From Deltaproteobacteria bacterium (GTDB lineage Bacteria; Desulfobacterota; DSM-4660; Desulfatiglandales; B25-G16), in the NCBI GenBank assembly GCA_020355145.1, contig CP070660.1:563827-578492 (forward strand): a DNA stretch of 14,666 nucleotides, in the 5' to 3' direction. Shown here piece after piece: positions 6,849-13,710 of this stretch. The notes below the pieces were generated by a model. That model had not been told where the DNA came from. It saw only the letters and a list, made by a program, of their open reading frames with translations, and did not search any database. Within the stretch, counting starts at the first letter, position 1. Every line of letters starts with the position of its first letter. Position numbers and translations under genes: made by a program.

Positions 6849-7217
6849 CTATTTTTTGCGCCTTCCAATTATCCTTCTGGGTCCCTTCCTTGTTCTTGCA
6901 TTTGTATGAGTTCTCTGCCCTCTTAGTGGAAGACCTTTTCTGTGTCTTAATCCCCTATAACATCCCATATCCATTAGGCGTTTTATATTCATGGATACTT
7001 CCCGTCTCAGATCTCCCTCAACCCTAAGGGATTCATCAATAATCTTTCTGATGCTTGTTACCTCCTCTTCACTAATCTGATCTGATTTGGTATCAAGATC
7101 CACTCCTGCCTTTGTCAAAATCCTCCGAGAATTACTTCTACCTATGCCATAAATATAGGTCAAAGCTATCTCCATTCTCTTTCCCTTTGGTAAATCAACA
7201 CCCGCAATCCTGACCAC
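6849..7217 (-). CDS. rpsM: 30S ribosomal protein S13
   Basis: A 122-residue head protein that contacts tRNA in the P site and forms a bridge to the 50S subunit. It has the standard helix-hairpin-helix start, RIAGVDLPKGKR with YIYGIGRSNSRRIL, and the basic tail with RGLRHRKGLPLRGQRT and GPRRIIGRRKK. The start is GTG at 7217 with AAGGGAG eight bases upstream. It begins the alpha-operon block, after a 70-base gap behind rpmJ that contains a small hairpin. Confidence 0.98.
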   Translation of the reverse strand: MVRIAGVDLPKGKRMEIALTYIYGIGRSNSRRILTKAGVDLDTKSDQISEEEVTSIRKIIDESLRVEGDLRREVSMNIKRLMDMGCYRGLRHRKGLPLRGQRTHTNARTRKGPRRIIGRRKK

Positions 7218-7241
7218 TATATTCTCCCTTAGTAGTTTCTT

Positions 7242-7260
7242 GGGTTTTCTGAGTAAACCC
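7242..7260 (-). promoter_or_regulatory. Hairpin in the rpsM leader
   Basis: Six base pairs (GGGTTT with AAACCC, 7-base loop) can form 25 bases upstream of the rpsM GTG. No T-run follows on the minus strand, so it is not a terminator. In E. coli, S4 represses the alpha operon by binding a pseudoknot at this same place. Whether this is an S4 target here is inference from position alone. Confidence 0.3.
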
Positions 7261-7287
7261 TATGAACTCAACAAACACAATAAACAC

Positions 7288-7401
7288 CTAGCCCTGTCTC
7301 TGTTTATGCCGAGGATTATCACAGATTACCCTAAGCACACCTCTCCTTTTAACTATCTTGCAATTCTTGCATCTCTTCTTTATAGATGACCTAACCTTCA
7401 T
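7288..7401 (-). CDS. rpmJ: 50S ribosomal protein L36, zinc-binding form
   Basis: A 37-residue protein, MKVRSSIKKRCKNCKIVKRR onward, with the zinc-ribbon ligands C11, C14, C27 and H32 of the C+ L36 type. L36 is a late-assembling large-subunit protein near helices of domain V of 23S rRNA. The ATG lies three bases after the secY stop and the stop is TAG at 7288-7290. The order secY-rpmJ-rpsM is the E. coli order; many other bacteria place adk, map or infA here. It is short enough to be missed by length filters. Confidence 0.97.
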   Translation of the reverse strand: MKVRSSIKKRCKNCKIVKRRGVLRVICDNPRHKQRQG

Positions 7402-7404
7402 AAC

Positions 7405-8718
7405 CTATCTAACTCTACCAAGACCCTTTTTCAGAAACCCCTCGTAATGTCTGGTCAACAAATGACTCTCTATCTGGGTGATAGTATCCATACCTACACC
7501 AACCACAATTAAAAGGGCTGTTCCCCCAAAATAAAAAGGTACATTTAGTCTGTAAACTAAGATTGTGGGCAAAACACAGACAATGGAAACGTAAATGGCC
7601 CCACTGAACGTTATCCTTGTGAGTACCCGGTCAATATACTCTGCCGTACTCTTACCAGGCCTAATACCAGGGATAAATCCACCATATCTTTTCATATTAT
7701 CTGCAACATCAGCAGGATTAAAATGAATGGCCGTGTAAAAATAACAAAAGAAGATTATGAAACCCACATAAAGCAAGGTATATATCAGGCGACCAGGCGC
7801 CAAGGAACTTACAATGAATTCAAGCCAACCAATCTGCTTCACGTTTAAGAAACCTGCTATAGTAGCTGGAAACATAATAATGGAAGAGGCAAATATCGGG
7901 GGAATAACACCAGCAGTATTAACCTTTAGCGGAAGATGCGTGCTCTGCCCCCCATACATCCTCCTGCCTATAACCCTTTTTGCATACTGGACTGGTATTC
8001 GTCTCTGACCCCTTTCAACAAAAACAATGGCCCCAATAATGGCTATCATAAAAACAACTAAAAGAAGTCCAAAAAAAAGACTCATCTCTCCAGTACCCAT
8101 CAGGCGAAATGTATTGCCAGCAGCCAGGGGTAACCTGACCACAATGCCAGAAAAAATAATGAGGGAGATGCCATTTCCAATACCCCTCTCTGTTATCTGC
8201 TCCCCGAGCCACATCAAAAAGGTTGTACCGGCAGCTAACGTTATCATGGTCATTAGCCTGAAGCCCCAACCCCCTAACGGAACAATCAGAGCGCCTGAAG
8301 GGCTCGTCATACTCTCGAGACCAACTGCTATGCCAAAACCTTGAACGAGGCTAAGTACTACTGTCCCGTAACGTGTGTACCTTGTAATCTTCTTTCGCCC
8401 AGCCTCCCCCTCCTTTTTCAATTTTTCCAAATGGGGGACAACTACTGTGAGAAGGTCGAGAATAATAGCCGCACTTATGTAAGGCATTATACCTAAGGCC
8501 ATGACCGACAGCCTGCTTAAAGCCCCACCTGAAAACATATCAAAGAGACCAAACAAGGTGCCCCGCTGGGCACTGAAAAAGTCAGCCAAGGCAGCTGAAT
8601 CAATACCAGGTGTCGGAATGTGACACCCCATCCGGTAAACTACCAGCATTAAAAGGGTGAAAATTATCCTTTTTTTAAGTTCAGGGATCTTTGTTATATT
8701 TTGAAAACCACCAATCAC
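7405..8718 (-). CDS. secY: Protein translocase subunit SecY
   Basis: The central channel of the Sec translocon in the cytoplasmic membrane, 437 residues, with ten expected membrane spans. Clear landmarks are FQNITKIPELKKRIIFTLLMLVVYR at the first span, the plug region IDSAALADFF, PYISAAIILDLL in span 2, ERGIGNGISLIIF, the loop region ERGQRRIPVQYAKR, GGQSTHLPLKVNTAGVIPPIFA and FNPADVADNMKRYGGFIPGIRPG. The start is GTG at 8718, overlapping the rplO stop as GTGA, so it is translationally coupled. Partners SecE and SecG are not in this window. Confidence 0.98.
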   Translation of the reverse strand: MIGGFQNITKIPELKKRIIFTLLMLVVYRMGCHIPTPGIDSAALADFFSAQRGTLFGLFDMFSGGALSRLSVMALGIMPYISAAIILDLLTVVVPHLEKLKKEGEAGRKKITRYTRYGTVVLSLVQGFGIAVGLESMTSPSGALIVPLGGWGFRLMTMITLAAGTTFLMWLGEQITERGIGNGISLIIFSGIVVRLPLAAGNTFRLMGTGEMSLFFGLLLVVFMIAIIGAIVFVERGQRRIPVQYAKRVIGRRMYGGQSTHLPLKVNTAGVIPPIFASSIIMFPATIAGFLNVKQIGWLEFIVSSLAPGRLIYTLLYVGFIIFFCYFYTAIHFNPADVADNMKRYGGFIPGIRPGKSTAEYIDRVLTRITFSGAIYVSIVCVLPTILVYRLNVPFYFGGTALLIVVGVGMDTITQIESHLLTRHYEGFLKKGLGRVR

Positions 8719-9158
8719 CTTAAGACTACCTCTACCTTACCACCAGCAGATTCAATCTTTTCCCTTGCTGACTGGCTTACTTTATCGACCTTTATGTTTA
8801 AAGGATAAGATATATCCCCTTTTCCCAAGAGTTTTATTGCCTTAGCCTTTTTTAGCAGGCCGGCCTTGAGTAATGCGTCTCTGTCTATTATTTCACCTGA
8901 CTTAAAATGCCTAAGATCCTTTATATTAATAATATTATACTGTTTCTTAAAGATATTCGTAAAGCCGCGTTTCGGTATTCTTCTCTGTAGGGGCATCTGC
9001 CCGCCTTCAAATCCTAAAGGGACTCCTCCACCAGATCGGGAGTTTTGCCCTTTTGTGCCCCTACCTGCAGTCTTTCCCTTTCCGGAGCCTTCTCCCCTTC
9101 CGACTCTTTTCCCCTTTCTCCTTGAACCTTTCTGTGTCATCAATTCATGTAACTTCAT
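8715..9158 (-). CDS. rplO: 50S ribosomal protein L15
   Basis: A 147-residue late-assembly protein of the large subunit. The glycine- and arginine-rich N-terminal extension that threads into 23S rRNA is obvious (GKRVGRGEGSGKGKTAGRGTKG, 17-38), as is FEGGQMPLQRRIPKRGFTN (50-68). The C-terminal globular part ends in SAREKIESAGGKVEVV. In most bacteria rpmD (L30) lies immediately upstream; here only 26 bases separate rplO from rpsE. It overlaps secY by four bases. Confidence 0.98.
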   Translation of the reverse strand: MKLHELMTQKGSRRKGKRVGRGEGSGKGKTAGRGTKGQNSRSGGGVPLGFEGGQMPLQRRIPKRGFTNIFKKQYNIINIKDLRHFKSGEIIDRDALLKAGLLKKAKAIKLLGKGDISYPLNIKVDKVSQSAREKIESAGGKVEVVLR

Positions 9159-9184
9159 ATAGGCCCCTGTAGATCCATCATCCC

Positions 9185-9682
9185 TCAGGACAAGATTTCC
9201 TCTACAGCCTTCCCCCTTGATCTTGCTATCTCCTGTTGGGTCCTCAAAGATATAAGTCCATTGAGGGTTGCCTTAACCAAATTATGGGGATTATGTGATC
9301 GTAGGCATTTGCTAACAACATTCCTGACACCAGCTGCCTCTAAAACTGCCCTAACTGCTCCTCCAGCTATAATACCAGTTCCTGGGCGAGCTGGTTTAAG
9401 CAAGACCGAACTCGAACCAGATATCCCTATTACCTCGTATGGGATGGAGTCCTTTAAAAGGGAAACTGGCCTCATATCCTTCTTGGCCCTTTCGCTTCCC
9501 TTTCTTATGGCCTCTGGTACTTCATTTGCCTTTCCAAGTCCAGAACCTACCATACCTCTACCATCGCCAACAACTACTATAGCGCTAAAACTAAACCTAC
9601 GGCCCCCTTTTACAACCTTTGCAACCCTATTAATATAGACAACCTTCTCGATTAATTGTGTATCTTCATCTTCTTTTATCAA
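9185..9682 (-). CDS. rpsE: 30S ribosomal protein S5
   Basis: A 165-residue protein important for decoding accuracy, binding where the head meets the body. The double-stranded-RNA-binding-like N-terminal fold is visible as VVYINRVAKVVKGGRRFSFS and VVVGDGRGMVGSGLGKANEVP. The second domain has PARPGTGIIAGGAVRAVLEAAG and SKCLRSHNPHNLVKAT. The start is TTG at 9682, supported by AAGGAG six bases upstream; no ATG lies near the expected N-terminus. It is followed directly by rplO, without rpmD. Confidence 0.97.
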   Translation of the reverse strand: MIKEDEDTQLIEKVVYINRVAKVVKGGRRFSFSAIVVVGDGRGMVGSGLGKANEVPEAIRKGSERAKKDMRPVSLLKDSIPYEVIGISGSSSVLLKPARPGTGIIAGGAVRAVLEAAGVRNVVSKCLRSHNPHNLVKATLNGLISLRTQQEIARSRGKAVEEILS

Positions 9683-9688
9683 TTATCT

Positions 9689-9694
9689 CTCCTT
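9689..9694 (-). promoter_or_regulatory. Shine-Dalgarno for rpsE (TTG start)
   Basis: AAGGAG on the minus strand, six bases before the TTG at 9682, in the 27-base gap after rplR. It decides the S5 start. Confidence 0.8.
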
Positions 9695-9709
9695 TATTGG
9701 GGTCACGCA

Positions 9710-10081
9710 TTAAAACTCTAGACCTTTCTCTCTTGCTGCATCTGCAAGCGCCTTAACCCTCCCGTGATATAGAAAACCGTTCCTGTCAAAAACAACCTTC
9801 TTGATACCCTTTTCTTTCCCTCTCTTTCCGATAGTCTCACCAACCAATATCGCACCTTTTATGTTACCACTGTTGCCTTTAGCCTTGGAGTTAAGATCTT
9901 TAGGGAGTGTTGATGCTGCTACTAGAGTCCTCCCGACACTGTCGTCTATAATTTGTGCATATATGTGCCTCGCGGTCTTGAAAACAGTTAAACGTGGTCT
10001 TTCGGGTGTGCCCTTTATCTTCACTCTTACCCTTTTTTTCCTTTTCAACCGAGCATCCCTTTTATCTTTGATAGAGATCAT
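9710..10081 (-). CDS. rplR: 50S ribosomal protein L18
   Basis: A 123-residue protein that brings 5S rRNA to the large subunit together with L5. It has the basic N-terminus RDARLKRKKRVRVKIKGTPERPRLTVF and the conserved VVFDRNGFLYHGRVKALADAAREKGLEF ending. Length is typical. The ATG at 10081 has no strong Shine-Dalgarno in the 22-base gap after rplF, so coupling to rplF is likely. Its partner rplE is three genes upstream. Confidence 0.98.
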   Translation of the reverse strand: MISIKDKRDARLKRKKRVRVKIKGTPERPRLTVFKTARHIYAQIIDDSVGRTLVAASTLPKDLNSKAKGNSGNIKGAILVGETIGKRGKEKGIKKVVFDRNGFLYHGRVKALADAAREKGLEF

Positions 10082-10103
10082 AGTCGATATTTAACTCAGA
10101 GGT

Positions 10104-10649
10104 TCAAGTTACTTTTACCCCTGCCTTTCCTGCCTTTCGTCTAACCATCTCCTCCGGATATTTGACCCCCTTTCCTTTATATGGCTCTGGGGGTCTAAAA
10201 CTTCTAATCTTGGCTGCTACAGTACCTAAAAGCTCCTTGTCTATCCCATTCAAGACTATCTTACTTTTTTGATCAAGCTGAACCTCTATTCCTTTGGGAA
10301 TATCGTATTCAATAGGGTTTGAATAACCCAGATTAAATACCAACTGATTGCCTGAACGTCCAACCCTATATCCAACACCAATTACCTCAAGGGTCTTTTT
10401 AAATCCCTCGGTAACGCCTAAGATCATATTTGCTATCAGCGAGCGAAAAAGACCAAAAAGTGATCTTGATTCCTTCGAGTTATCAGAGATCCATAACGTT
10501 ATCTGTGAATCCTTAATGTCTAGTTTTACTTTAGGATGAATAGGGCGCCTTAACTCCCCTTTAGGCCCTTTCACAGATAATATTTCACCATCAAGCCTAA
10601 CCGCTACCCCTTTTGGTACGTTAATTGGTTTTTTACCTACCCTTGACAT
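10104..10649 (-). CDS. rplF: 50S ribosomal protein L6
   Basis: A 181-residue protein near the factor-binding site and the base of the L7/L12 stalk. It has the duplicated L6 fold: MSRVGKKPINVPKGV with VKGPKGELRR in the first half, and VIGVGYRVG, then FRPPEPYKGKGVKY and RRKAGKAG in the second. An open frame continues nine codons upstream into the end of rpsH, but ATG at 10649 matches the family start and has AGAAGG before it. It follows rpsH by 11 bases. Confidence 0.97.
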   Translation of the reverse strand: MSRVGKKPINVPKGVAVRLDGEILSVKGPKGELRRPIHPKVKLDIKDSQITLWISDNSKESRSLFGLFRSLIANMILGVTEGFKKTLEVIGVGYRVGRSGNQLVFNLGYSNPIEYDIPKGIEVQLDQKSKIVLNGIDKELLGTVAAKIRSFRPPEPYKGKGVKYPEEMVRRKAGKAGVKVT

Positions 10650-10660
10650 CCCATAGCCTT

Positions 10661-11059
10661 CTACCAAACCGAGCAAACAATCTCTCCCCCCACTCCCAGT
10701 CTTCTTGCCTCTCTATCGGTTATCACCCCTTTAGAGGTTGAAATGATATTGATACCAAGACCATTTAGCACCCTGGGGATCTTCTTACACCTTGAATATA
10801 TCCTGGAGCTTGGCCTGCTTATCCTTTTAAGCCCTTTAATTACAGGGCCCTTGTCCTCGTTATATTTTAGGTAAATTACCACGGTACCTTGTTTGTCGTC
10901 TTCAATTATCTTGTAATTCTTTATATATCCTTCAATCTTCAATATCTTAACGATATTAATCTTCATCTTGGAGCATGGAATTTCTACTTTATCATATGAG
11001 GCCATACTCGCATTTCTAATTCTAGTTAGCATATCCGCAATGGGGTCAACCATCGTCAT
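10661..11059 (-). CDS. rpsH: 30S ribosomal protein S8
   Basis: A 132-residue protein that binds helix 21 of 16S rRNA and organises the central domain. It starts with the family signature DPIADMLTRIRNA and ends with the conserved ISTSKGVITDREARRLGVGGEIVCSVW. In E. coli S8 represses the spc operon by binding mRNA around the start of rplE, which here has a long leader. The ATG has GAGG seven bases upstream. It lies 22 bases after rpsN. Confidence 0.98.
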   Translation of the reverse strand: MTMVDPIADMLTRIRNASMASYDKVEIPCSKMKINIVKILKIEGYIKNYKIIEDDKQGTVVIYLKYNEDKGPVIKGLKRISRPSSRIYSRCKKIPRVLNGLGINIISTSKGVITDREARRLGVGGEIVCSVW

Positions 11060-11081
11060 TATGCAACCTCACTATGCCCAC

Positions 11082-11267
11082 CTACCAACTCGATTTAATA
11101 ACCCCTGGTATATCACCTCTTAAGGCCAAGGTCCTGAAACAAATCCTACAAACGCCAAATTTTCTCAAGAAAGCCCTGCTTCTGCCACAAATAGGGCATC
11201 GGTTATACTTACGAGTGGAGAATTTTGGCCTTCCCTTTGCCTTTGCCATCAAAGATTTTCTCGCCAA
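11082..11267 (-). CDS. rpsN: 30S ribosomal protein S14 type Z, zinc-binding short form
   Basis: A 61-residue small-subunit head protein of the short zinc type, with ligands C24, C27, C40 and C43 (RCPICGR and VCRICFR) and the family ending GDIPGVIKSSW. The open frame runs upstream into rplE, but the family start MARKSLMAKAKGRPKF corresponds to a TTG at 11267. AGAGG lies five bases before it, and a stronger GGAGGTGA overlaps the rplE stop. It is 13 bases after rplE in the usual spc order. Confidence 0.95.
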   Translation of the reverse strand: MARKSLMAKAKGRPKFSTRKYNRCPICGRSRAFLRKFGVCRICFRTLALRGDIPGVIKSSW

Positions 11268-11280
11268 GGCAACCTCTTTC

Positions 11281-11820
11281 TCACCTCCGAAATAACAATC
11301 CCATCTTCTCAAGCATAAAGCGACCTTCTGCATCTGTCTTGGCAGTAGTAACAATAGTAATATTAAGGCCCTTTACCTTATCAATCTTATCGTAATTGAT
11401 CTCAGGAAATATGATCTGCTCCTTGATGCCTAATGTATAATTACCCCGGCCATCGAAGGACTTATCCGATAAACCTCGAAAATCTCTAACCCTGGGAAGG
11501 GTTACATTAAAAAGCTTATCTAAAAAACAGTACATCCTCTCCCTTCTCAATGTGACCATACATCCTATAGGCATCCCTTCCCTAACCTTAAAGCTGGCAA
11601 TGGACCTCTTAGCCCTTGTAACAACAGGTCTCTGGGCCCCAATAAGTGCCAATTCCTCTATAGCTGAATCCAGAACCTTAATATTATGTATTGCCTCACC
11701 AAGGCCCATATTGATGACCACCTTTTCAAGCTTTGGTGCCTCCATGATATTTCGATAACTAAACTCCTTGATCAAAGCCGGCACAATCTCTCTAAGGTAT
11801 TTTTCCTTTAATCGAAACAC
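11281..11820 (-). CDS. rplE: 50S ribosomal protein L5
   Basis: A 179-residue protein that binds 5S rRNA and forms a bridge to the 30S head. Conserved segments are LKEKYLREIVPALIKEF, PKLEKVVINMGLGEA, TRAKRSIASFKVREGMPIGCMVTLR and FPEINYDKIDKVKGLNITIVTTAKTDAEG. Length is typical. The start is GTG at 11820 with only a weak purine tract upstream. The gene follows a 225-base gap after rplX, far larger than its neighbours' gaps, at the place where S8 acts in E. coli. Confidence 0.97.
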   Translation of the reverse strand: MFRLKEKYLREIVPALIKEFSYRNIMEAPKLEKVVINMGLGEAIHNIKVLDSAIEELALIGAQRPVVTRAKRSIASFKVREGMPIGCMVTLRRERMYCFLDKLFNVTLPRVRDFRGLSDKSFDGRGNYTLGIKEQIIFPEINYDKIDKVKGLNITIVTTAKTDAEGRFMLEKMGLLFRR

Positions 11821-12045
11821 GCTAATCTTTCTTTTTTATAGTCTAAAATAAGCGTCCAAATTCGATAGATACCCAGAAATTGAATTTCAAATGTCAAAGC
11901 TCAAAACCCAAAATAAAAGGATAAATCCAGGCCTTGACATTTAGTCATCTGGATTTTGTCATTTGTCATTTTTATCTGATAAAGTCGGAAACTATTTTCT
12001 AAAAAGCTATAATTTAGCCTTCTTCTACCTCAAGCAAGGCCAAAA
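11821..12045. repeat. AT-rich repeat-like intergenic region before rplE
   Basis: This non-coding gap of 225 bases holds short repeated words. TTTGTCA occurs twice in tandem (11955-11968). AATCCAG (11924-11930) and CTGGATT (11949-11955) form an inverted pair around TGACATTTAGTCA, and TTTCAAATGTCAAAG lies near 11885-11898. No open frame is convincing. It looks like a dispersed intergenic element or its remains inside the operon; the dispersed nature cannot be shown from this window. Confidence 0.5.
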
Positions 12046-12375
12046 CTACTTATCTAATATCTCCCCACACTTTTTGCAAAACCTGACCTTACTGCCATCC
12101 TCAAGCACCTTTCTACCCACCCTTGCTGCCTCGGCACATTTTCCACAGACAAGCATAAGATTAGATATATGAATTGGGGCCTCTTTTTCGATAATCCCCC
12201 CCTTTGCACTTTTAGGTCCGGCTTTTGTGTGCCTCTTGACGATATTTAGCTTTTCTACTATAGCCCTTTCTTTTTTGGTAATCATCTTCAAGACCGTGCC
12301 GATCTTTCCCTTTTCCTTGCCACCGATCACCATTACCTTATCATTCTTTCTTATGTGAAACTTCCTCTCAGACAT
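12046..12375 (-). CDS. rplX: 50S ribosomal protein L24 with C-terminal zinc ribbon
   Basis: A 109-residue assembly initiator that binds the 5' end of 23S rRNA near the exit tunnel. The KOW motif is at the N-terminus (HIRKNDKVMVIGGKEKGKIGTV, 7-28). NIVKRHTK and EAPIHISNLMLV follow. The tail carries C77, C80, C100 and C103, a four-cysteine zinc ribbon missing in E. coli L24 but seen in many bacteria. A TTG 30 bases upstream overlaps rplN; ATG at 12375 fits the family better. The Shine-Dalgarno is weak, so coupling to rplN (10-base gap) is likely. Confidence 0.95.
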   Translation of the reverse strand: MSERKFHIRKNDKVMVIGGKEKGKIGTVLKMITKKERAIVEKLNIVKRHTKAGPKSAKGGIIEKEAPIHISNLMLVCGKCAEAARVGRKVLEDGSKVRFCKKCGEILDK

Positions 12376-12385
12376 AATCTCACAG

Positions 12386-12754
12386 TTAAAGTACCTCAGG
12401 GGCAAGGGAGATAATTTTCATAAATCTCTTTGACCTTAGCTCCCTGGCCACAGGACCGAAAATTCGTGTTCCAATTGGCTCATTTTGTTGACTGATCAAT
12501 ACCGCTGAGTTATCGTCGAATTTTATATATGAGCCATCATCCCGCCTAATCTCCTTAACTGTCCTGACAACAACCGCCCTTAAAACATCACCCTTCTTTA
12601 CCTTGCTATTAGGCAAAGACTCTTTAACAGATACTACAATGACATCTCCTACCCTTGCGTATTTCCTCCTTGTCCCACCAAGCACCTTTATGCAGTAAAG
12701 TTTCTTGGCACCTGAATTATCAGCTACATTTAATATTGTTTGTGCCTGTATCAT
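12386..12754 (-). CDS. rplN: 50S ribosomal protein L14
   Basis: A 122-residue protein that contacts the 30S subunit and is the docking site for the silencing factor RsfS. It begins MIQAQTILNVADNSGAKKLY, keeps KVLGGTRRKYARVGDVIVVSVKE and ends in RELRSKRFMKIISLAPEVL. The frame is open 15 codons further to an ATG at 12799, but the product length and start match the family at 12754. No clear Shine-Dalgarno precedes this ATG, which is unusual in this operon. A 69-base gap separates it from rpsQ. Confidence 0.96.
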   Translation of the reverse strand: MIQAQTILNVADNSGAKKLYCIKVLGGTRRKYARVGDVIVVSVKESLPNSKVKKGDVLRAVVVRTVKEIRRDDGSYIKFDDNSAVLISQQNEPIGTRIFGPVARELRSKRFMKIISLAPEVL

Positions 12755-12823
12755 ATTGACAGTTGCTAACACTAAGATATCTATTAAATTAAAACCCATC
12801 AGGAATGAGGAGATTTAGCTACA

Positions 12824-13084
12824 TTAATCCAAAATCTCTAATACCCTCCATCTCTTCAGCTTACTTATCGGGCGACTTTCGATTATCCTAACCTTATCCC
12901 CTATCTGACATCTATTATGGGGATCATGTACCAAGTATTTTGCCCGGTACTTAATGTATTTTTTGTATTTCCTATGCTTGGCCAATCTTTCAACCAACGT
13001 CTTTACGGTCTTATCCATCTTGTTATCTAAAACAACGCCTGTCATCTCTTTTCTCTTACCACCTCTCCCCATACTATGCCCCAT
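12824..13084 (-). CDS. rpsQ: 30S ribosomal protein S17
   Basis: An 86-residue OB-fold protein that binds helices 7 and 11 of 16S rRNA. Family landmarks are GVVLDNKMDKTVKTLVER, YLVHDPHNRCQIGDKVRIIESRPISKLKRWRV. The ATG at 13084 has AAGGA five bases upstream and overlaps the rpmC end by 11 bases. A second ATG at 13072, giving MGRGGKRKEMTG, also fits the family but has a poorer ribosome binding site. The difference is four residues. Confidence 0.95.
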   Translation of the reverse strand: MGHSMGRGGKRKEMTGVVLDNKMDKTVKTLVERLAKHRKYKKYIKYRAKYLVHDPHNRCQIGDKVRIIESRPISKLKRWRVLEILD

Positions 13085-13283
13085 CTTTATCCTTCATGGT
13101 TTGCTTCTGTTTAAATACAGTTTTAACCCGGGCAATGTCCTTTTTTGTCTTTCTTATAGAGGTATGGTTACTTAACTGGCCTGTGGCCATCTGGAATCGA
13201 AGATTAAACAACTCCCTTGCTAATTCCCTTTCCCTCTCCTCTAATTCTCGGATGCTTAACTCTCGTAACTCCTCTGCCTTCAC
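13074..13283 (-). CDS. rpmC: 50S ribosomal protein L29
   Basis: A 69-residue, two-helix protein at the tunnel exit, where trigger factor and SRP dock. It has the typical ELRELSIRELEERERELAREL start and LFNLRFQMATGQLSNHTSIRKTKKDIARVKT core. The start is GTG at 13283, four bases after the rplP stop, with AGGAG inside the end of rplP. A lysine-rich tail of about ten residues follows the helices. Confidence 0.96.
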   Translation of the reverse strand: MKAEELRELSIRELEERERELARELFNLRFQMATGQLSNHTSIRKTKKDIARVKTVFKQKQTMKDKDGA

Positions 13284-13287
13284 GGTG

Positions 13288-13698
13288 TTAAGAACTCCTA
13301 CTTAAGAATTTAGTAGCAAAGGATAATTTATGACCAGCGCGCCTAAAGGCCTCCTTAGCTACCTCCCTATCAACACCTTCTATCTCATATAAAATCCTGC
13401 CAGGTCTTATTACTGCTACCCAACCTTCGAGATTACCCTTCCCCTTGCCCATCCTTGTTTCAGCAGGCTTCTTAAATATTGGCTTGCCTGGGAAAACCCT
13501 TATCCATATCTTACCACCCTTCTTGATATGTCTTGTTATTGCTATCCTTGCAGACTCTATCTGTCTGGCAGACATAAAACCAGCCTCTGTTGCCTGGAGG
13601 CCAAAATCACCAAACTCAAGATCTGACCCTCTATGGGCCTTCCTCCTCACTCGACCCTTTTGCACAACTCTGTATTTAACCTTTTTTGGGCTTAACAT
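13288..13698 (-). CDS. rplP: 50S ribosomal protein L16
   Basis: A 136-residue protein that helps position A- and P-site tRNA and is needed late in 50S assembly. It begins MLSPKKVKYRVVQKGRVRRK and has the conserved FGDFGLQATEAGFMSARQIESARIAITR, FPGKPIFKKPAETRMGKGKG and ILYEIEGVDREVAKEAFRRAGHKL segments. Length matches the family. GAGG precedes the ATG at 13698. The gap after rpsC is 12 bases. Confidence 0.98.
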   Translation of the reverse strand: MLSPKKVKYRVVQKGRVRRKAHRGSDLEFGDFGLQATEAGFMSARQIESARIAITRHIKKGGKIWIRVFPGKPIFKKPAETRMGKGKGNLEGWVAVIRPGRILYEIEGVDREVAKEAFRRAGHKLSFATKFLSRSS

Positions 13699-13710
13699 GA
13701 TATTCCTCTT

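Noticed and set aside
8015..8269. An 84-codon minus-strand frame inside secY in another register
   Set aside because: SecY is intact across this segment with conserved residues, so the alternative register is a shadow.
9261..9638. A 125-codon plus-strand frame opposite rpsE
   Set aside because: It is fully antisense to conserved S5 sequence and of biased composition, with no family resemblance.
12755..12799. N-terminal extension of L14 from an ATG at 12799
   Set aside because: It adds 15 hydrophobic residues absent from L14, and the family start is present at 12754.
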